64,000 nucleotides of DNA from Actinoplanes lobatus (GTDB lineage: Bacteria > Actinomycetota > Actinomycetes > Mycobacteriales > Micromonosporaceae), in NCBI RefSeq assembly GCF_014205215.1, contig NZ_JACHNC010000001.1, positions 7,870,501 through 7,934,500 of the forward strand. The letters are read 5' to 3'. The first letter of the stretch is position 1; each line of letters begins with the position of its first letter. The notes beneath the pieces were generated by a model. That model had not been told where the DNA came from and searched no databases. It was given only the letters and a program-made list of their open reading frames with translations. The translations under genes were made by a program, and so were the position numbers. This document shows positions 16,119-24,106 of this stretch, piece after piece.

Positions 16119-19100
16119 GGCTCCTCCGTCACCGCGAGCCGCAGGGTTCCTTCGGCGACGACATGACCCGGGGGTACGGCCACCGCTTCGCCGCCGGTCC
16201 GCCCGGCCACCGAGATCGCCAGATCCTCGACATGGTCGAGACCGGGCAGTGTGGCCAGCACCGTGGCCACGTCGGACAGGAACACCGGCCGTCCCGGTGG
16301 CCAGCCGTCGCCGTCCGGGCCGCCGTGCAGGGGGTGCAGCAGTCCGCCGAGCGCCGCGGCCGCCGCGTCCTCCAGCTCACCGGCCGCCCCGCCGCGCCGG
16401 GCCACCAGGGTCGCGTCCACGTCGACGCCCTGATATTCGGGTCCGGTCACGTCGATCCGCCGGAGTGCCGCGGTGGTGGCGCCGGCCCGCCGCGTCAGGT
16501 ATTCGCGCACCGACTCGCGCAGCCCGAAGCTGGGCCACGGACGCGGATCCGCCCCGGCCGGGATGATCACGACGGTGAGGCGTCCCGGGCCGCGGCGGCC
16601 GCCGGCCGCGCGGGTCGGCCGCACCCAGGCCCGGGCCACCGCGGGCGACGCCTCCCGGGCCAGGGCCGCCAGGTCGTTCGCCGACAGTCCCCGGTCGCGG
16701 TGGCGCAGCGTGGCCGGTCCTCGTGCGTTGAACGCGGTCAGGGTCTCGGTGTCGGCGCCGCCCTCGGCCGGCACCGGGTTGGTCACCGATTGAACGCCGC
16801 CGATGGCCGCCTGCAACTGGGTGATGGTTCCCGCGGTGACGTTGCCGGCGCCGCCACCGCCGGTCCGGTATCGGCGGGCCGTCACGGCGGCGCCGGGCGC
16901 GGGGATCCGGCCGTGCACGCCGTCGCCGAACGTGAGCCGCCCGCTGGAGCGTTCGAGCAGGTAGTGCCGGTCCCCCGGCCCGGAGTTCACCAGGCCGGCA
17001 CGGTACTGCCAGGTCACCCACACCTCGGTCACCCGCTTCGCACGGTCGCGGCGCAACCGCAGCGGCGGGCGTTCCACGTCGGCCACGCCCTCCCGGCCGA
17101 GCAGCGTTTCGAGGTCGGTGATCGCCCGCTGGTCGCCGGGGAACAGCTCGTGGGCCACTACCCGCCATTCGGTGGCCGCCCGGGGGCCGGCGAACTCGCG
17201 CACCTCGACCGTCTCGCCGGGCAGCACGGGGATGCGCGGGAAGGCGAGGGTCTGTTCTGGTACGCCGGTGCCCGTGCCGAGTGGCTGATCGGTGACGGTC
17301 TCCTGCTGGATCACCCGGGCGGCGTTCGGATGGATGGCCCGGATGGTGGGGCTGCCCGGTGGCCCGTCCTCGGCCAGGCGCACCCGCAGCCAGTGCAGCG
17401 GCGTGCCGAACCGGTCCAGCGCCCGGCTCTGCCGCGGGCCGGTCAGATGGACGAGGCCGGGCAGCCGCAGCCGGTTCGTCTCGTCGCCGGCGGGTAGGCG
17501 CCGCCAGGCTCCGCCGTCGAAGAACTCCCAGATCTGGGCGGGCCCCCGGGTGTCGGCCGGGTCCTCCACGACGTCGACGAAGACGCCCAGGTCGTCGACC
17601 GGCAGCGGCCGGTCGAAGCCGAGGTACAGCGCCGGGGTGGTGTCCGCGGGCGGGGTGAACGGCCGGAACACCTGGCCCGGCCAGACGGCCTCGGTGGTGC
17701 GGTCGGTGTGGCGGAAGTCGTTGTACGCCAGCACCCGCTCGGGTACGGCCGGCCCGGATGTCCAGGTGTAGCCGAGCTTCAGGACCGACACCGCGGGCGG
17801 GCGGGCGACCACGTAGCTGAAGGTGTTGTGCGCGATCGGGCTGGCGGCCGTGTCGGTCCAGCTCACCGTGGAGGTGAAGCCGAAGCCGCCGCTGACCAGG
17901 CGGGCCCGCAGCCAGCGTGCCTGACGGCCGGCGACGGTCAGCGGTTCCATGTCGTCGGGGACGGTCAGCAGGATGGTGCCGATCGGTGAGCCGGCCGGTG
18001 GGTCGAGGTCGGCGGGGCTGGTCGCCGGGTCACGGGTGGTGCCGGGCATGGTGACCCAGGCGTCGCCCCGCCAGTATTCCCAGGCGACCTCGTGGCTCAG
18101 GGTGGTGCCGCCGGCGGCGAGCTCGTCCTGGGGCGTGGCCGTTCGGACGTACGCGATCTGAAGGTTGGCTCCTGGTTTTTCGAAGGCGTCGGCGGAGCTG
18201 AGGTAGAACGCGGAGCCGGGTTGTGGCTGTTGGCCGAAGGGGTAGAACGGCTTGGTGACGTCGGCCTCGGCGCCGTCGACGATCGCGAAGTCCGGCAGGA
18301 AGCCGTCGCTGACGCCGGTCGTGGTGCTGACGGGCCGGGTGACGATCGTGGAGAGGCGGATCTGTTCGATCTCGGGCAGCAGGGCCGCCGGGTCGGGCAG
18401 CAGCGGCTCGGTCAGGCGGCCGCGGATCCAGAGGTTGACGGTGCCGTCGATCTCCAGGGGTGCGGTCTGTGCCGCGTCGGTGAGCAGGTGGATCGCGCCG
18501 GTGTGCCGGAGGCGGTCGGTGCTGTCCTGCTGGGCGGCGGCCTCCCGGTCGCAGGCGGAGATCGAGTTGGCGAACGGCCGCCAGACCACGCCGTCCCAGT
18601 ACTCCCAGACGGTGTCGAGCGGTTCGGACGAGCCCTGGCTCAGTTCCAGGTCGACGGCGACGTGGCTCTGCCCGGTGAGCGCGAGCAGCGACGAGTGGGC
18701 GAGGTAGAGGTGGTGCGGCTGGTCCTGGAGGTCGGCCGGGCGCCACGGCTGGAACGGTTGCCCGGCCGTGATCGCCGGCATGTGGTCGATGGACTGGTCG
18801 CGGCCCGGCCACAGGCTGCGGACCTCGGCGAGCCGCGCGCCGGTGAGGCCGGTGGTGCGCTCGACCTCGAACAGCACCTGGGCGTCGCCGGACGCGGCGA
18901 CCAGCCGGGTGCCGACCGGCACCCGGCTGTCGGCGGCGCCGGGGGCCAGGGTGAACACGACCGGCGCGCGGGCCGGGCGTGCGGTGGTCAGCTCGACGCC
19001 GAGCAGGTCGAGCAGGGCTGACTGGTGGCGTTCGGGGACCCGGTTGAGCCGGGTGGCGATCGCGGCCAGGTACCGTGCGAGGGCCTCGTGCAGTGCCGCG

Positions 19101-19210
19101 TCGGCGCCGGTGCCGCCCGGCCGCCACTGCGGGACGAATCCGGGCAGGCGCTCGTGCAGGGCGGCGACGAAGGCCGCGGCGTCGCGCGGGTCGATGACCG
19201 GGCCGGTCAT
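16112..19210 (-). CDS. Large baseplate J-like protein, Afp11-type
   Basis: The 1032-residue protein begins DPRDAAAFVAALHERLPGFV. It has LARYLAAIATRLNRVPERHQ near residue 45 and several beta-sandwich insertions (VWEYWDGVVWRPF and WEYWRGDAWVTM repeats). The baseplate J core is near 720-800 (TFGDGVHGRIPAPGAAVTAR, GAGNVTAGTI). Size and order (gp25, then this, then the smaller J protein) match Afp9-Afp11-Afp12. The ATG overlaps no gene upstream, but its stop region is shared with the next start. Structural wedge of the baseplate. Confidence 0.92.
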   Translation of the reverse strand: MTGPVIDPRDAAAFVAALHERLPGFVPQWRPGGTGADAALHEALARYLAAIATRLNRVPERHQSALLDLLGVELTTARPARAPVVFTLAPGAADSRVPVGTRLVAASGDAQVLFEVERTTGLTGARLAEVRSLWPGRDQSIDHMPAITAGQPFQPWRPADLQDQPHHLYLAHSSLLALTGQSHVAVDLELSQGSSEPLDTVWEYWDGVVWRPFANSISACDREAAAQQDSTDRLRHTGAIHLLTDAAQTAPLEIDGTVNLWIRGRLTEPLLPDPAALLPEIEQIRLSTIVTRPVSTTTGVSDGFLPDFAIVDGAEADVTKPFYPFGQQPQPGSAFYLSSADAFEKPGANLQIAYVRTATPQDELAAGGTTLSHEVAWEYWRGDAWVTMPGTTRDPATSPADLDPPAGSPIGTILLTVPDDMEPLTVAGRQARWLRARLVSGGFGFTSTVSWTDTAASPIAHNTFSYVVARPPAVSVLKLGYTWTSGPAVPERVLAYNDFRHTDRTTEAVWPGQVFRPFTPPADTTPALYLGFDRPLPVDDLGVFVDVVEDPADTRGPAQIWEFFDGGAWRRLPAGDETNRLRLPGLVHLTGPRQSRALDRFGTPLHWLRVRLAEDGPPGSPTIRAIHPNAARVIQQETVTDQPLGTGTGVPEQTLAFPRIPVLPGETVEVREFAGPRAATEWRVVAHELFPGDQRAITDLETLLGREGVADVERPPLRLRRDRAKRVTEVWVTWQYRAGLVNSGPGDRHYLLERSSGRLTFGDGVHGRIPAPGAAVTARRYRTGGGGAGNVTAGTITQLQAAIGGVQSVTNPVPAEGGADTETLTAFNARGPATLRHRDRGLSANDLAALAREASPAVARAWVRPTRAAGGRRGPGRLTVVIIPAGADPRPWPSFGLRESVREYLTRRAGATTAALRRIDVTGPEYQGVDVDATLVARRGGAAGELEDAAAAALGGLLHPLHGGPDGDGWPPGRPVFLSDVATVLATLPGLDHVEDLAISVAGRTGGEAVAVPPGHVVAEGTLRLAVTEEPW

Positions 19211-19611
19211 GGCGCTGTCCCCTCGTCCAGGTAGAACGGGTAGACGAGGTTGTGCAGCGAGTTCGTGGCCCGGATGCGGTACTGGACGTCGATGGCGATC
19301 AGCGGCAGTTCCCGGTCGGGGGTGACGGTGACGGCGAGGACGTCGATGCGCGCCTCGGCGTCGACGAGGGCCTGCTGGACGCGGTTGCGGATCCGGATCA
19401 GGGTGGCGGTGTTGATCGGCTCGAAGACGAACGTGCCGAGGCCGGCGCCGAAGTCGGGGCGCATGACCCGTTCGCCCGGATCGGTGGCCAGGATCAGCCG
19501 GATCGACTGCGCCACCGCCTCGTCGTGGGTGGCCGTGTGCGGCGCGCCGTCCGGGCCGACCCGGATCGGGAAGCCCCAGCCGGTGCCGAGGAAGGCGCGC
19601 GGGTCGGACAT
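19207..19611 (-). CDS. gp25-like baseplate wedge protein, Afp9-type
   Basis: The 134-residue protein has the gp25 signature GERVMRPDFGAGLGTFVFEP, with the Glu-Pro-Arg type core after a short beta hairpin. gp25 proteins nucleate the sheath on the baseplate. The stop overlaps the ATG of the large J protein (ATGA). Confidence 0.92.
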   Translation of the reverse strand: MSDPRAFLGTGWGFPIRVGPDGAPHTATHDEAVAQSIRLILATDPGERVMRPDFGAGLGTFVFEPINTATLIRIRNRVQQALVDAEARIDVLAVTVTPDRELPLIAIDVQYRIRATNSLHNLVYPFYLDEGTAP

Positions 19612-19612
19612 C

Positions 19613-19894
19613 TCAGCCTCCGATCAGGACCGTGAACAGACCGGCCACCACGGGCGCCCCGCAGCCGGAGAGGTCGCCGACCCGGACGGCGCCGCGGCCG
19701 CCGATCAGCACGGTGGCGCTGCCCTTGGTGAACGGCGACGGTGGATGCGGCCCGGCCGGTGGCGGCATCGCGCAGGTGTGCGTGTCGCCCATGACGGCGG
19801 CCGGTGTTCCGCCGATCAGGACGGTCGCCACGCCGGGACCGGCGATGACGCCGGGGTGTCCGGTCGGGTCGAGGATCCGCGCGGCAGGGGGCAT
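19613..19894 (-). CDS. PAAR-repeat spike tip protein, Afp10-type
   Basis: The 93-residue protein starts MPPAARILDPTGHPG, with repeats VLIGGTPAAVMGDTHTC and VLIGGRGAVRVGDLSGCG and the end VLIGG. His and Cys positions fit the zinc site at the apex of the PAAR cone that sharpens the spike. No C-terminal extension is present, so it carries no fused toxin. Confidence 0.92.
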   Translation of the reverse strand: MPPAARILDPTGHPGVIAGPGVATVLIGGTPAAVMGDTHTCAMPPPAGPHPPSPFTKGSATVLIGGRGAVRVGDLSGCGAPVVAGLFTVLIGG

Positions 19895-19920
19895 GGCGTT
19901 CTCCGTCGCTTCTCGGGCAG

Positions 19921-20577
19921 TTAGTTGATCTTGACGAGGGTGCCGGTCACGTTGCAGACGCCGGACGATTTCAGGGTCGCGGTGGCGGTGCCGTTGATCT
20001 CGACGGTCGCCCCTTCGAGGCTGATCTTGGGAGCCTTGATCGAGATCGAGGCGGCGGCCTGGAGGGTCACCGCCTGGCTCGCGTTGTCGAGGCTGACCTT
20101 GACCGTGCCGGCCAGGTTCGTCAGCACGATGCCGGCCGGATCCATGGTCACCTTCTGGCCGGTGGAGGTGGTGATGGTGACCGTCTGTTCGAGATCGTCG
20201 AGCTTGATCTCGTGGCCGGCGCCGGCGGTCACCCCGCTCGCGAGCAGGCGGGTGGTGAGCGCGGTCAGCGGATCGCTCACCGGGATGCTGTCCTGGCGGT
20301 TCCAGAGACCACCGAGGACGTACGCGTCGGTGACGTCCCCGCCCGCGAAGGCGAGCAGCACCTCGTCGTCGATCCTCGGCACGTAGAACAGCCCGGCGCC
20401 ACTGCCCGCCCCGGGAGCGCACAGTCGCGCCCACAGGGTGCGCTCCAGCGCCGGCACCCGGACCAGGATCTTGCCCTCCATCAGGGTGTCCACGTTGTTG
20501 CTGACCACCCCCACGGCGACGGTGAGCCCCGGCGCGGCCGCGGTCGCCGGCCCGGCCTGCTCGAACAGCCCTGTCAT
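19921..20577 (-). CDS. gp5/VgrG C-terminal spike protein (OB fold plus beta-helix)
   Basis: The 218-residue protein has the OB-fold gp5 domain at 15-110 (GKILVRVPALERTLWARLC, FYVPRIDDEVLLAFAGGD, LGGLWN), then a triple-stranded beta-helix (repeated VTITTSTGQKVTM, VSLDNASQAVTLQA, ISIKAPKISLEGATVEING). RBS AAGGAGC precedes ATG 20577. It forms the needle on the hub and receives the PAAR tip. In Afp8 this domain is fused to the hub; here it is a separate gene, as in T4 (gp5 and gp27). Confidence 0.9.
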   Translation of the reverse strand: MTGLFEQAGPATAAAPGLTVAVGVVSNNVDTLMEGKILVRVPALERTLWARLCAPGAGSGAGLFYVPRIDDEVLLAFAGGDVTDAYVLGGLWNRQDSIPVSDPLTALTTRLLASGVTAGAGHEIKLDDLEQTVTITTSTGQKVTMDPAGIVLTNLAGTVKVSLDNASQAVTLQAAASISIKAPKISLEGATVEINGTATATLKSSGVCNVTGTLVKIN

Positions 20578-20586
20578 GTGTGCTCC

Positions 20587-21804
20587 TTAACCGATCCGCT
20601 GCCCGTTGACGCGGGCCAGCCCGCCCAGGCCCCGGGGTGTGGGTATGCCGCCGAACCAGATCTCCTTGCGGGTCTCGAAGCTGGTGCGGAAGCCGCCGCC
20701 GTCGATGGTGTGGGTGGCCGAGGTGATCCGGTACAGGCCGCTGAACTGCTCCCCCAGCCCTTGCAGGTCGATCACCCGGCCGGCTTTGATCGAGAGGTTC
20801 CCGACGGCGCTTCCGCTGCCGGTGAGCCGGTTGTTGAGGCGCGGCAACAGCTCCGACAGCAGCGTCTTCGGCGCCAGGGCCGGCCCGCCGCCGGAGACGG
20901 TCAGCACGTCACGCGAGCGCGGCCCGAGCTCGGGGTCGACGAACTCGTCGAGGCCCGGGAAGATCTGCAGGTCGAAGGCGGCCCGGTCGAAGTCCCAGCC
21001 GAGCTGCACGACGATCTCGGTCTTGATCGCGGCGATCCAGATCCGGCACTGCACCGCGGCGACCTGCCCGACGGTGGTCAGCCGCGGGGTGTAGTCGATC
21101 AGCGACCGGCCCCAGGCCAGTTGTACGGCCGGTTCGAGGTCGCTCAGCGGGAACCGGAAACGCAGCACCGACCCCTGCGGCTGCCGGGTGTGGTCGATGG
21201 AGAAATCCCAGCCGTTGTCCTTGGCCACCGTGGCGAGGAAGTCGAAGTCGGACTGCTCGTTCTGCACCCGGACACCGCGTTTGGCCTGGTCGGCGTCGAT
21301 CGCGTAGGCCGCCAGCAGCAGGAAGAACGACAGTGCCGCCCCGACCGGGTCGGGTTCGGGGATGAGCAGGCCGGTGGCCGCGACCAGCGACACCACCGCC
21401 GGGTCGGGCAACGGGAACTGGCCGATCGTCGGGATGTCGAGCATGAAGCTGCGGTTGCGGGTGCCGGTGGTGAGCCGGTGCAGGAAGTCGTGCGCCACGA
21501 TGGTCAGCCGGGGCATGCCGCCGTCCGGGAACGAGGCGGTGATGCCGGTGATCTCGCCGGTGAACACCTTCTCCAGGGGGTCCGGCGCGTAGCCGAGGGC
21601 CAGGGTGAGCCCGTTGTCGGTCTGCAACAGCGGGTGGTCCAGCCAGCGCAGATCCTGGTTGGCGACGGTGATCTCGACCCGGTCGGCGCCCTGGATGCCA
21701 TCGGTGTAGCTGATCCGGCTCACGCAGCCGCGCAGAGCCGGCGGGATCTCGCGGCCGTCGATCTCGATGCGGAACTCCGGGGCGTACGACGGGAATCGCG
21801 CCAT
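20587..21804 (-). CDS. gpD/gp27-like hub protein (VgrG N-terminal half)
   Basis: Start ATG 21804 shares a base with the stop of the LysM gene (TGATG). The 405-residue protein has the late-control-D fold: FRIEIDGREIPPALRGCVSR, DRVEITVANQDL, LGYAPDPLEKVFTGEITGI, and later FDFLATVAKDNGWDF and SIKAGRVIDLQGLGEQFSGLY. It forms the trimeric hub between tube and spike. Confidence 0.9.
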   Translation of the reverse strand: MARFPSYAPEFRIEIDGREIPPALRGCVSRISYTDGIQGADRVEITVANQDLRWLDHPLLQTDNGLTLALGYAPDPLEKVFTGEITGITASFPDGGMPRLTIVAHDFLHRLTTGTRNRSFMLDIPTIGQFPLPDPAVVSLVAATGLLIPEPDPVGAALSFFLLLAAYAIDADQAKRGVRVQNEQSDFDFLATVAKDNGWDFSIDHTRQPQGSVLRFRFPLSDLEPAVQLAWGRSLIDYTPRLTTVGQVAAVQCRIWIAAIKTEIVVQLGWDFDRAAFDLQIFPGLDEFVDPELGPRSRDVLTVSGGGPALAPKTLLSELLPRLNNRLTGSGSAVGNLSIKAGRVIDLQGLGEQFSGLYRITSATHTIDGGGFRTSFETRKEIWFGGIPTPRGLGGLARVNGQRIG

Positions 21805-22469
21805 CAGCTCACCACCTCCCCGGTCTGCGGGCTGTGGAACGGCAGCGACGGGATCCGCAGTCGCCGCCCGGCGTGCAGGTCGCGCGGGTCGGTCATGTCG
21901 TTGGCCAGCGCGATCGGCCGCCACTGCCGGGGGTCGGTGTAGTAGCGCGCGGCGATCGACGCGAGGGTCTCGCCCTCGGCGACCATGTGGACCTTGCTGA
22001 AGTCGGCGGTCTGCCGGTCCACGGCCCGGGCTTCCTTCTCCGGGTCCAGGTAGCGGCTGAAACTCGCCGTGACCCGGGCCCGGACCGGGACGCCGCTGTC
22101 GGCGAACATCTGGAACCGCTGGGTCGCCTTGGCCAGCACGCACGGGAATTCCAGGCTGCCCCAGCGCACCGTCAGGACCGGGGGCGCGTGCAGGTCACGG
22201 TCGATCTCCAGGAGTTTCAGGAACGGGGCCATGACCTCGCGTACGTCCTGTTTGTCGGCGCTGTCGCTGTCCCAAGTGTCGAAGAACAGCTCCATGTCGA
22301 GGGTCTGCTGGTTGCCGTTGGCGAACTGCAACAGCGGCCCGGACAGGCCGGGGATGGTCTGCGAGGCGAACGTGTTGTCGTGGTTGACGGTGTATTCCTC
22401 CGGGTTGAACGGCAGGAGGATCTCGGCGCCGGTGTGCTCGACCGTCACGTGGAGCTTGGCCTGGGCCAT
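21804..22469 (-). CDS. LysM-domain tail protein, Afp7-type
   Basis: The 221-residue protein has an N-terminal domain (LLPFNPEEYTVNHDNTFA, SGPLLQFANGNQQTLDMELFFD) typical of Afp7/gp53-like proteins. A C-terminal LysM module occupies about 160-210 (HMVAEGETLASIAARYYTDP, WRPIALANDMTDPRDLHAGR). In eCIS it joins hub and tube. It is cytosolic, with no signal peptide. Confidence 0.9.
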   Translation of the reverse strand: MAQAKLHVTVEHTGAEILLPFNPEEYTVNHDNTFASQTIPGLSGPLLQFANGNQQTLDMELFFDTWDSDSADKQDVREVMAPFLKLLEIDRDLHAPPVLTVRWGSLEFPCVLAKATQRFQMFADSGVPVRARVTASFSRYLDPEKEARAVDRQTADFSKVHMVAEGETLASIAARYYTDPRQWRPIALANDMTDPRDLHAGRRLRIPSLPFHSPQTGEVVS

Positions 22470-22484
22470 CGTCGTCGCCTCCCC

Positions 22485-23132
22485 TCAGAACGCCCGGCCG
22501 AACCGCTCGCGGTGGGCGATCAGCCGCTGGTCCAGCCGGTCCACGATGCGGTCGGTGAGCCGGTCCAGGTCCGGCACGGCGACCTCGGCGGGCTTTTCGG
22601 GAACAGAGCGCGCCGGTACGTCGTGGATCGCCCTGGTGGAGGTCATTGCCGCCGGTTGCCGGTGTGATTCCACCCGGTGCCGGTGGATCACCTGACCGGT
22701 CGTTGCCGTCCGTATCTCGGTCCGGCGCCGGGTGTGGGTGTGTGCCCGGCGTTCCGTCGTCGCCGTGGTCGTGGTCGTGGTGGTCCGCTCGGTCCGCGAC
22801 ACCGTGGCCCGCAGCATCTCGCGGCGAAGCACCGCACGGTGCGATGTCGTGCTGCTCGCCGTCGACCTCAGCAGCCGCAGGACGTCGCGCCCCACCGGAG
22901 CCCGGCCGGCCGGCGGCGGCACCCGGCTCGCCGTGACCCGCGTCGTCGTCACCGACCGGCGGCTGACGGGCGCGGTGATCCTGGTGACCCGGAGGAAGAG
23001 GCCGACGTGCCGGTGGACGACGGTGTGACCGGCGGGCCGCCAGGGCAGCAGGAAGGCCCGCCGGGCGAACGGCGTGCGTCCCTCCCGCCGCGACCAGCGA
23101 CGGGACACGGCCAGCATCGGGTGCCCGATCAC
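22485..23132 (-). CDS. Thr/Arg-rich eCIS protein with conserved C-terminal helix
   Basis: Start ATG 23132 overlaps the upstream stop (ATGA). The 215-residue protein is very basic and low-complexity in the middle (TERTTTTTTTATTERRAHTH). It ends in an amphipathic helix LDRLTDRIVDRLDQRLIAHR of a kind often seen in small proteins between tube and LysM genes in actinobacterial eCIS. No longer tape-measure candidate exists in the cluster, so an extended lumen or ruler role is possible. The first 30 residues (WSRREGRTPFARRAFLLPW) may be functional or extra. Role uncertain. Confidence 0.6.
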   Translation of the reverse strand: MIGHPMLAVSRRWSRREGRTPFARRAFLLPWRPAGHTVVHRHVGLFLRVTRITAPVSRRSVTTTRVTASRVPPPAGRAPVGRDVLRLLRSTASSTTSHRAVLRREMLRATVSRTERTTTTTTTATTERRAHTHTRRRTEIRTATTGQVIHRHRVESHRQPAAMTSTRAIHDVPARSVPEKPAEVAVPDLDRLTDRIVDRLDQRLIAHRERFGRAF

Positions 23133-23296
23133 GTGGCGCTCCCCTCGTTCATCCGTTCGTTGATCGCCGAGATCTCCGCCACCCAGCGGCGGCGGTCGGC
23201 GTGTTCCAGGTCGAGGACGGTCTCCGGCGGCCAGTGGAAGTGGTACGCGATGAAGGCCACCTCCTCGTAGATCACACGGAGGGGGTAGCCGAGGAT
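23129..23296 (-). CDS. Small DUF6760-like eCIS protein
   Basis: The short reading frame encodes GYPLRVIYEEVAFIAYHFHW, then LEHADRRRWVAEISAINERM, a pattern seen next to tube genes in contractile systems. The start is unresolved. The conserved Gly-Tyr-Pro lies upstream of GTG 23275, which would overlap the preceding stop as GTGA. ATC 23296 (drawn here) directly follows GGGGGA. GTG codons near 23345 are further options. Probable assembly factor; not seen on its own in any enzyme. Confidence 0.7.
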   Translation of the reverse strand: MLGYPLRVIYEEVAFIAYHFHWPPETVLDLEHADRRRWVAEISAINERMNEGSAT

Positions 23297-23655
23297 TCCC
23301 CCGGCTCGCTCACCGCCAGCGAGAACTGGTGGTCGCACTGCGGGCACGCCGCCTGGAGGGCCGCCGACCCGTGCCGGTTGAACCGGTTGTAGAACTCCTG
23401 CAGATAGGCGAGGTCGGCCGCGTACAGGCCCTCGATCAGCTTGGGGTTGATGTGCGGCACCGTGCCCAGGTTGGTGATCACCCGGGACAGGATGATGACG
23501 ATCAGGTACGCCTCGTTCTGCTGCACCCGCGGATCGCGCAGCGGCAGGATCTCGTCGGCCGCCGTGGCCATCCGCATCATCCCGGTCCGGTGCAGCGTGC
23601 CGGCCTCGTCGACGTAGCCGACCGGCAGCACGAACTCGCATTCGGTGCGGATCAT
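23272..23655 (-). CDS. Tail-assembly-like eCIS protein with Cys pair
   Basis: The 127-residue protein has the core DEILPLRDPRVQQNEAYLIV, ILSRVITNLGTV and LYAADLAYLQEFYNRFNR, as in tail assembly chaperone-like proteins encoded after the tube gene. The end has CPQCDHQF, a possible half zinc site. Two bases separate it from the tube gene. Likely required for tube or baseplate assembly. Confidence 0.75.
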   Translation of the reverse strand: MIRTECEFVLPVGYVDEAGTLHRTGMMRMATAADEILPLRDPRVQQNEAYLIVIILSRVITNLGTVPHINPKLIEGLYAADLAYLQEFYNRFNRHGSAALQAACPQCDHQFSLAVSEPGESSATPSV

Positions 23656-23657
23656 CG

Positions 23658-24089
23658 TCAGGCCCTCTCCAGGAATTCGCAGACCAGTTCCAGGCTCTCG
23701 ATGGCCACGTCGTTGCTCTTGGCCACCATGTCGCCGGGCCGGTACATGCGCGGCCAGGCGTTCTCGAAGTTCCAGCGCGCCCGCTCGGTGCCGGTCTGGT
23801 CCTGGAGGATGATGCTGCCGTCGCGGCGCTGCACGATCCCCCGGGCGACGTCACGGAACCAGTCGTAGAGCTCCCGCGAGTCGGTCAGCCCCCACTTGAG
23901 CGTGATGTTGGGATAGGTCACCTGGCCCGGCAGCTTGCGCGGGGTGACATGGCCGCCCTCCTGGTACTCGGCCACGGCGATGTCCACGCCCATGCCGGTG
24001 ACCTCGGTGAAGCCGGCCTGCTCGATGCCGTCGATCTCCAGGATGAAGTTGCTGTTGCGGAATGGGTCCTTGCGGACTCCGGTGGCCAT
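23658..24089 (-). CDS. Inner tube protein, gp19/Hcp-like (Afp1/Afp5-type)
   Basis: The 143-residue protein starts ATGVRKDPFRNSNFILEIDG and contains AGFTEVTGMGVDIAVAEYQEG, ITLKWGLTDSRELYDWFRD and a final ESLELVCEFLERA, the typical T4 gp19-like tube. GAGGAGG precedes ATG 24089. Only one tube gene is present, so it probably forms both the main tube and the first ring on the hub. Confidence 0.93.
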   Translation of the reverse strand: MATGVRKDPFRNSNFILEIDGIEQAGFTEVTGMGVDIAVAEYQEGGHVTPRKLPGQVTYPNITLKWGLTDSRELYDWFRDVARGIVQRRDGSIILQDQTGTERARWNFENAWPRMYRPGDMVAKSNDVAIESLELVCEFLERA

Positions 24090-24106
24090 GCGCCGACCTC
24101 CTCGAA

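Noticed and set aside
14277..19021. Long plus-strand frames opposite the baseplate genes
   Set aside because: Arg/Gly/His-rich composition with no domain resemblance; the minus-strand genes are recognised baseplate proteins.
20212..21942. 576-residue plus-strand frame opposite spike and hub
   Set aside because: Shadow of the third-codon bias of the minus-strand genes; no start signal.
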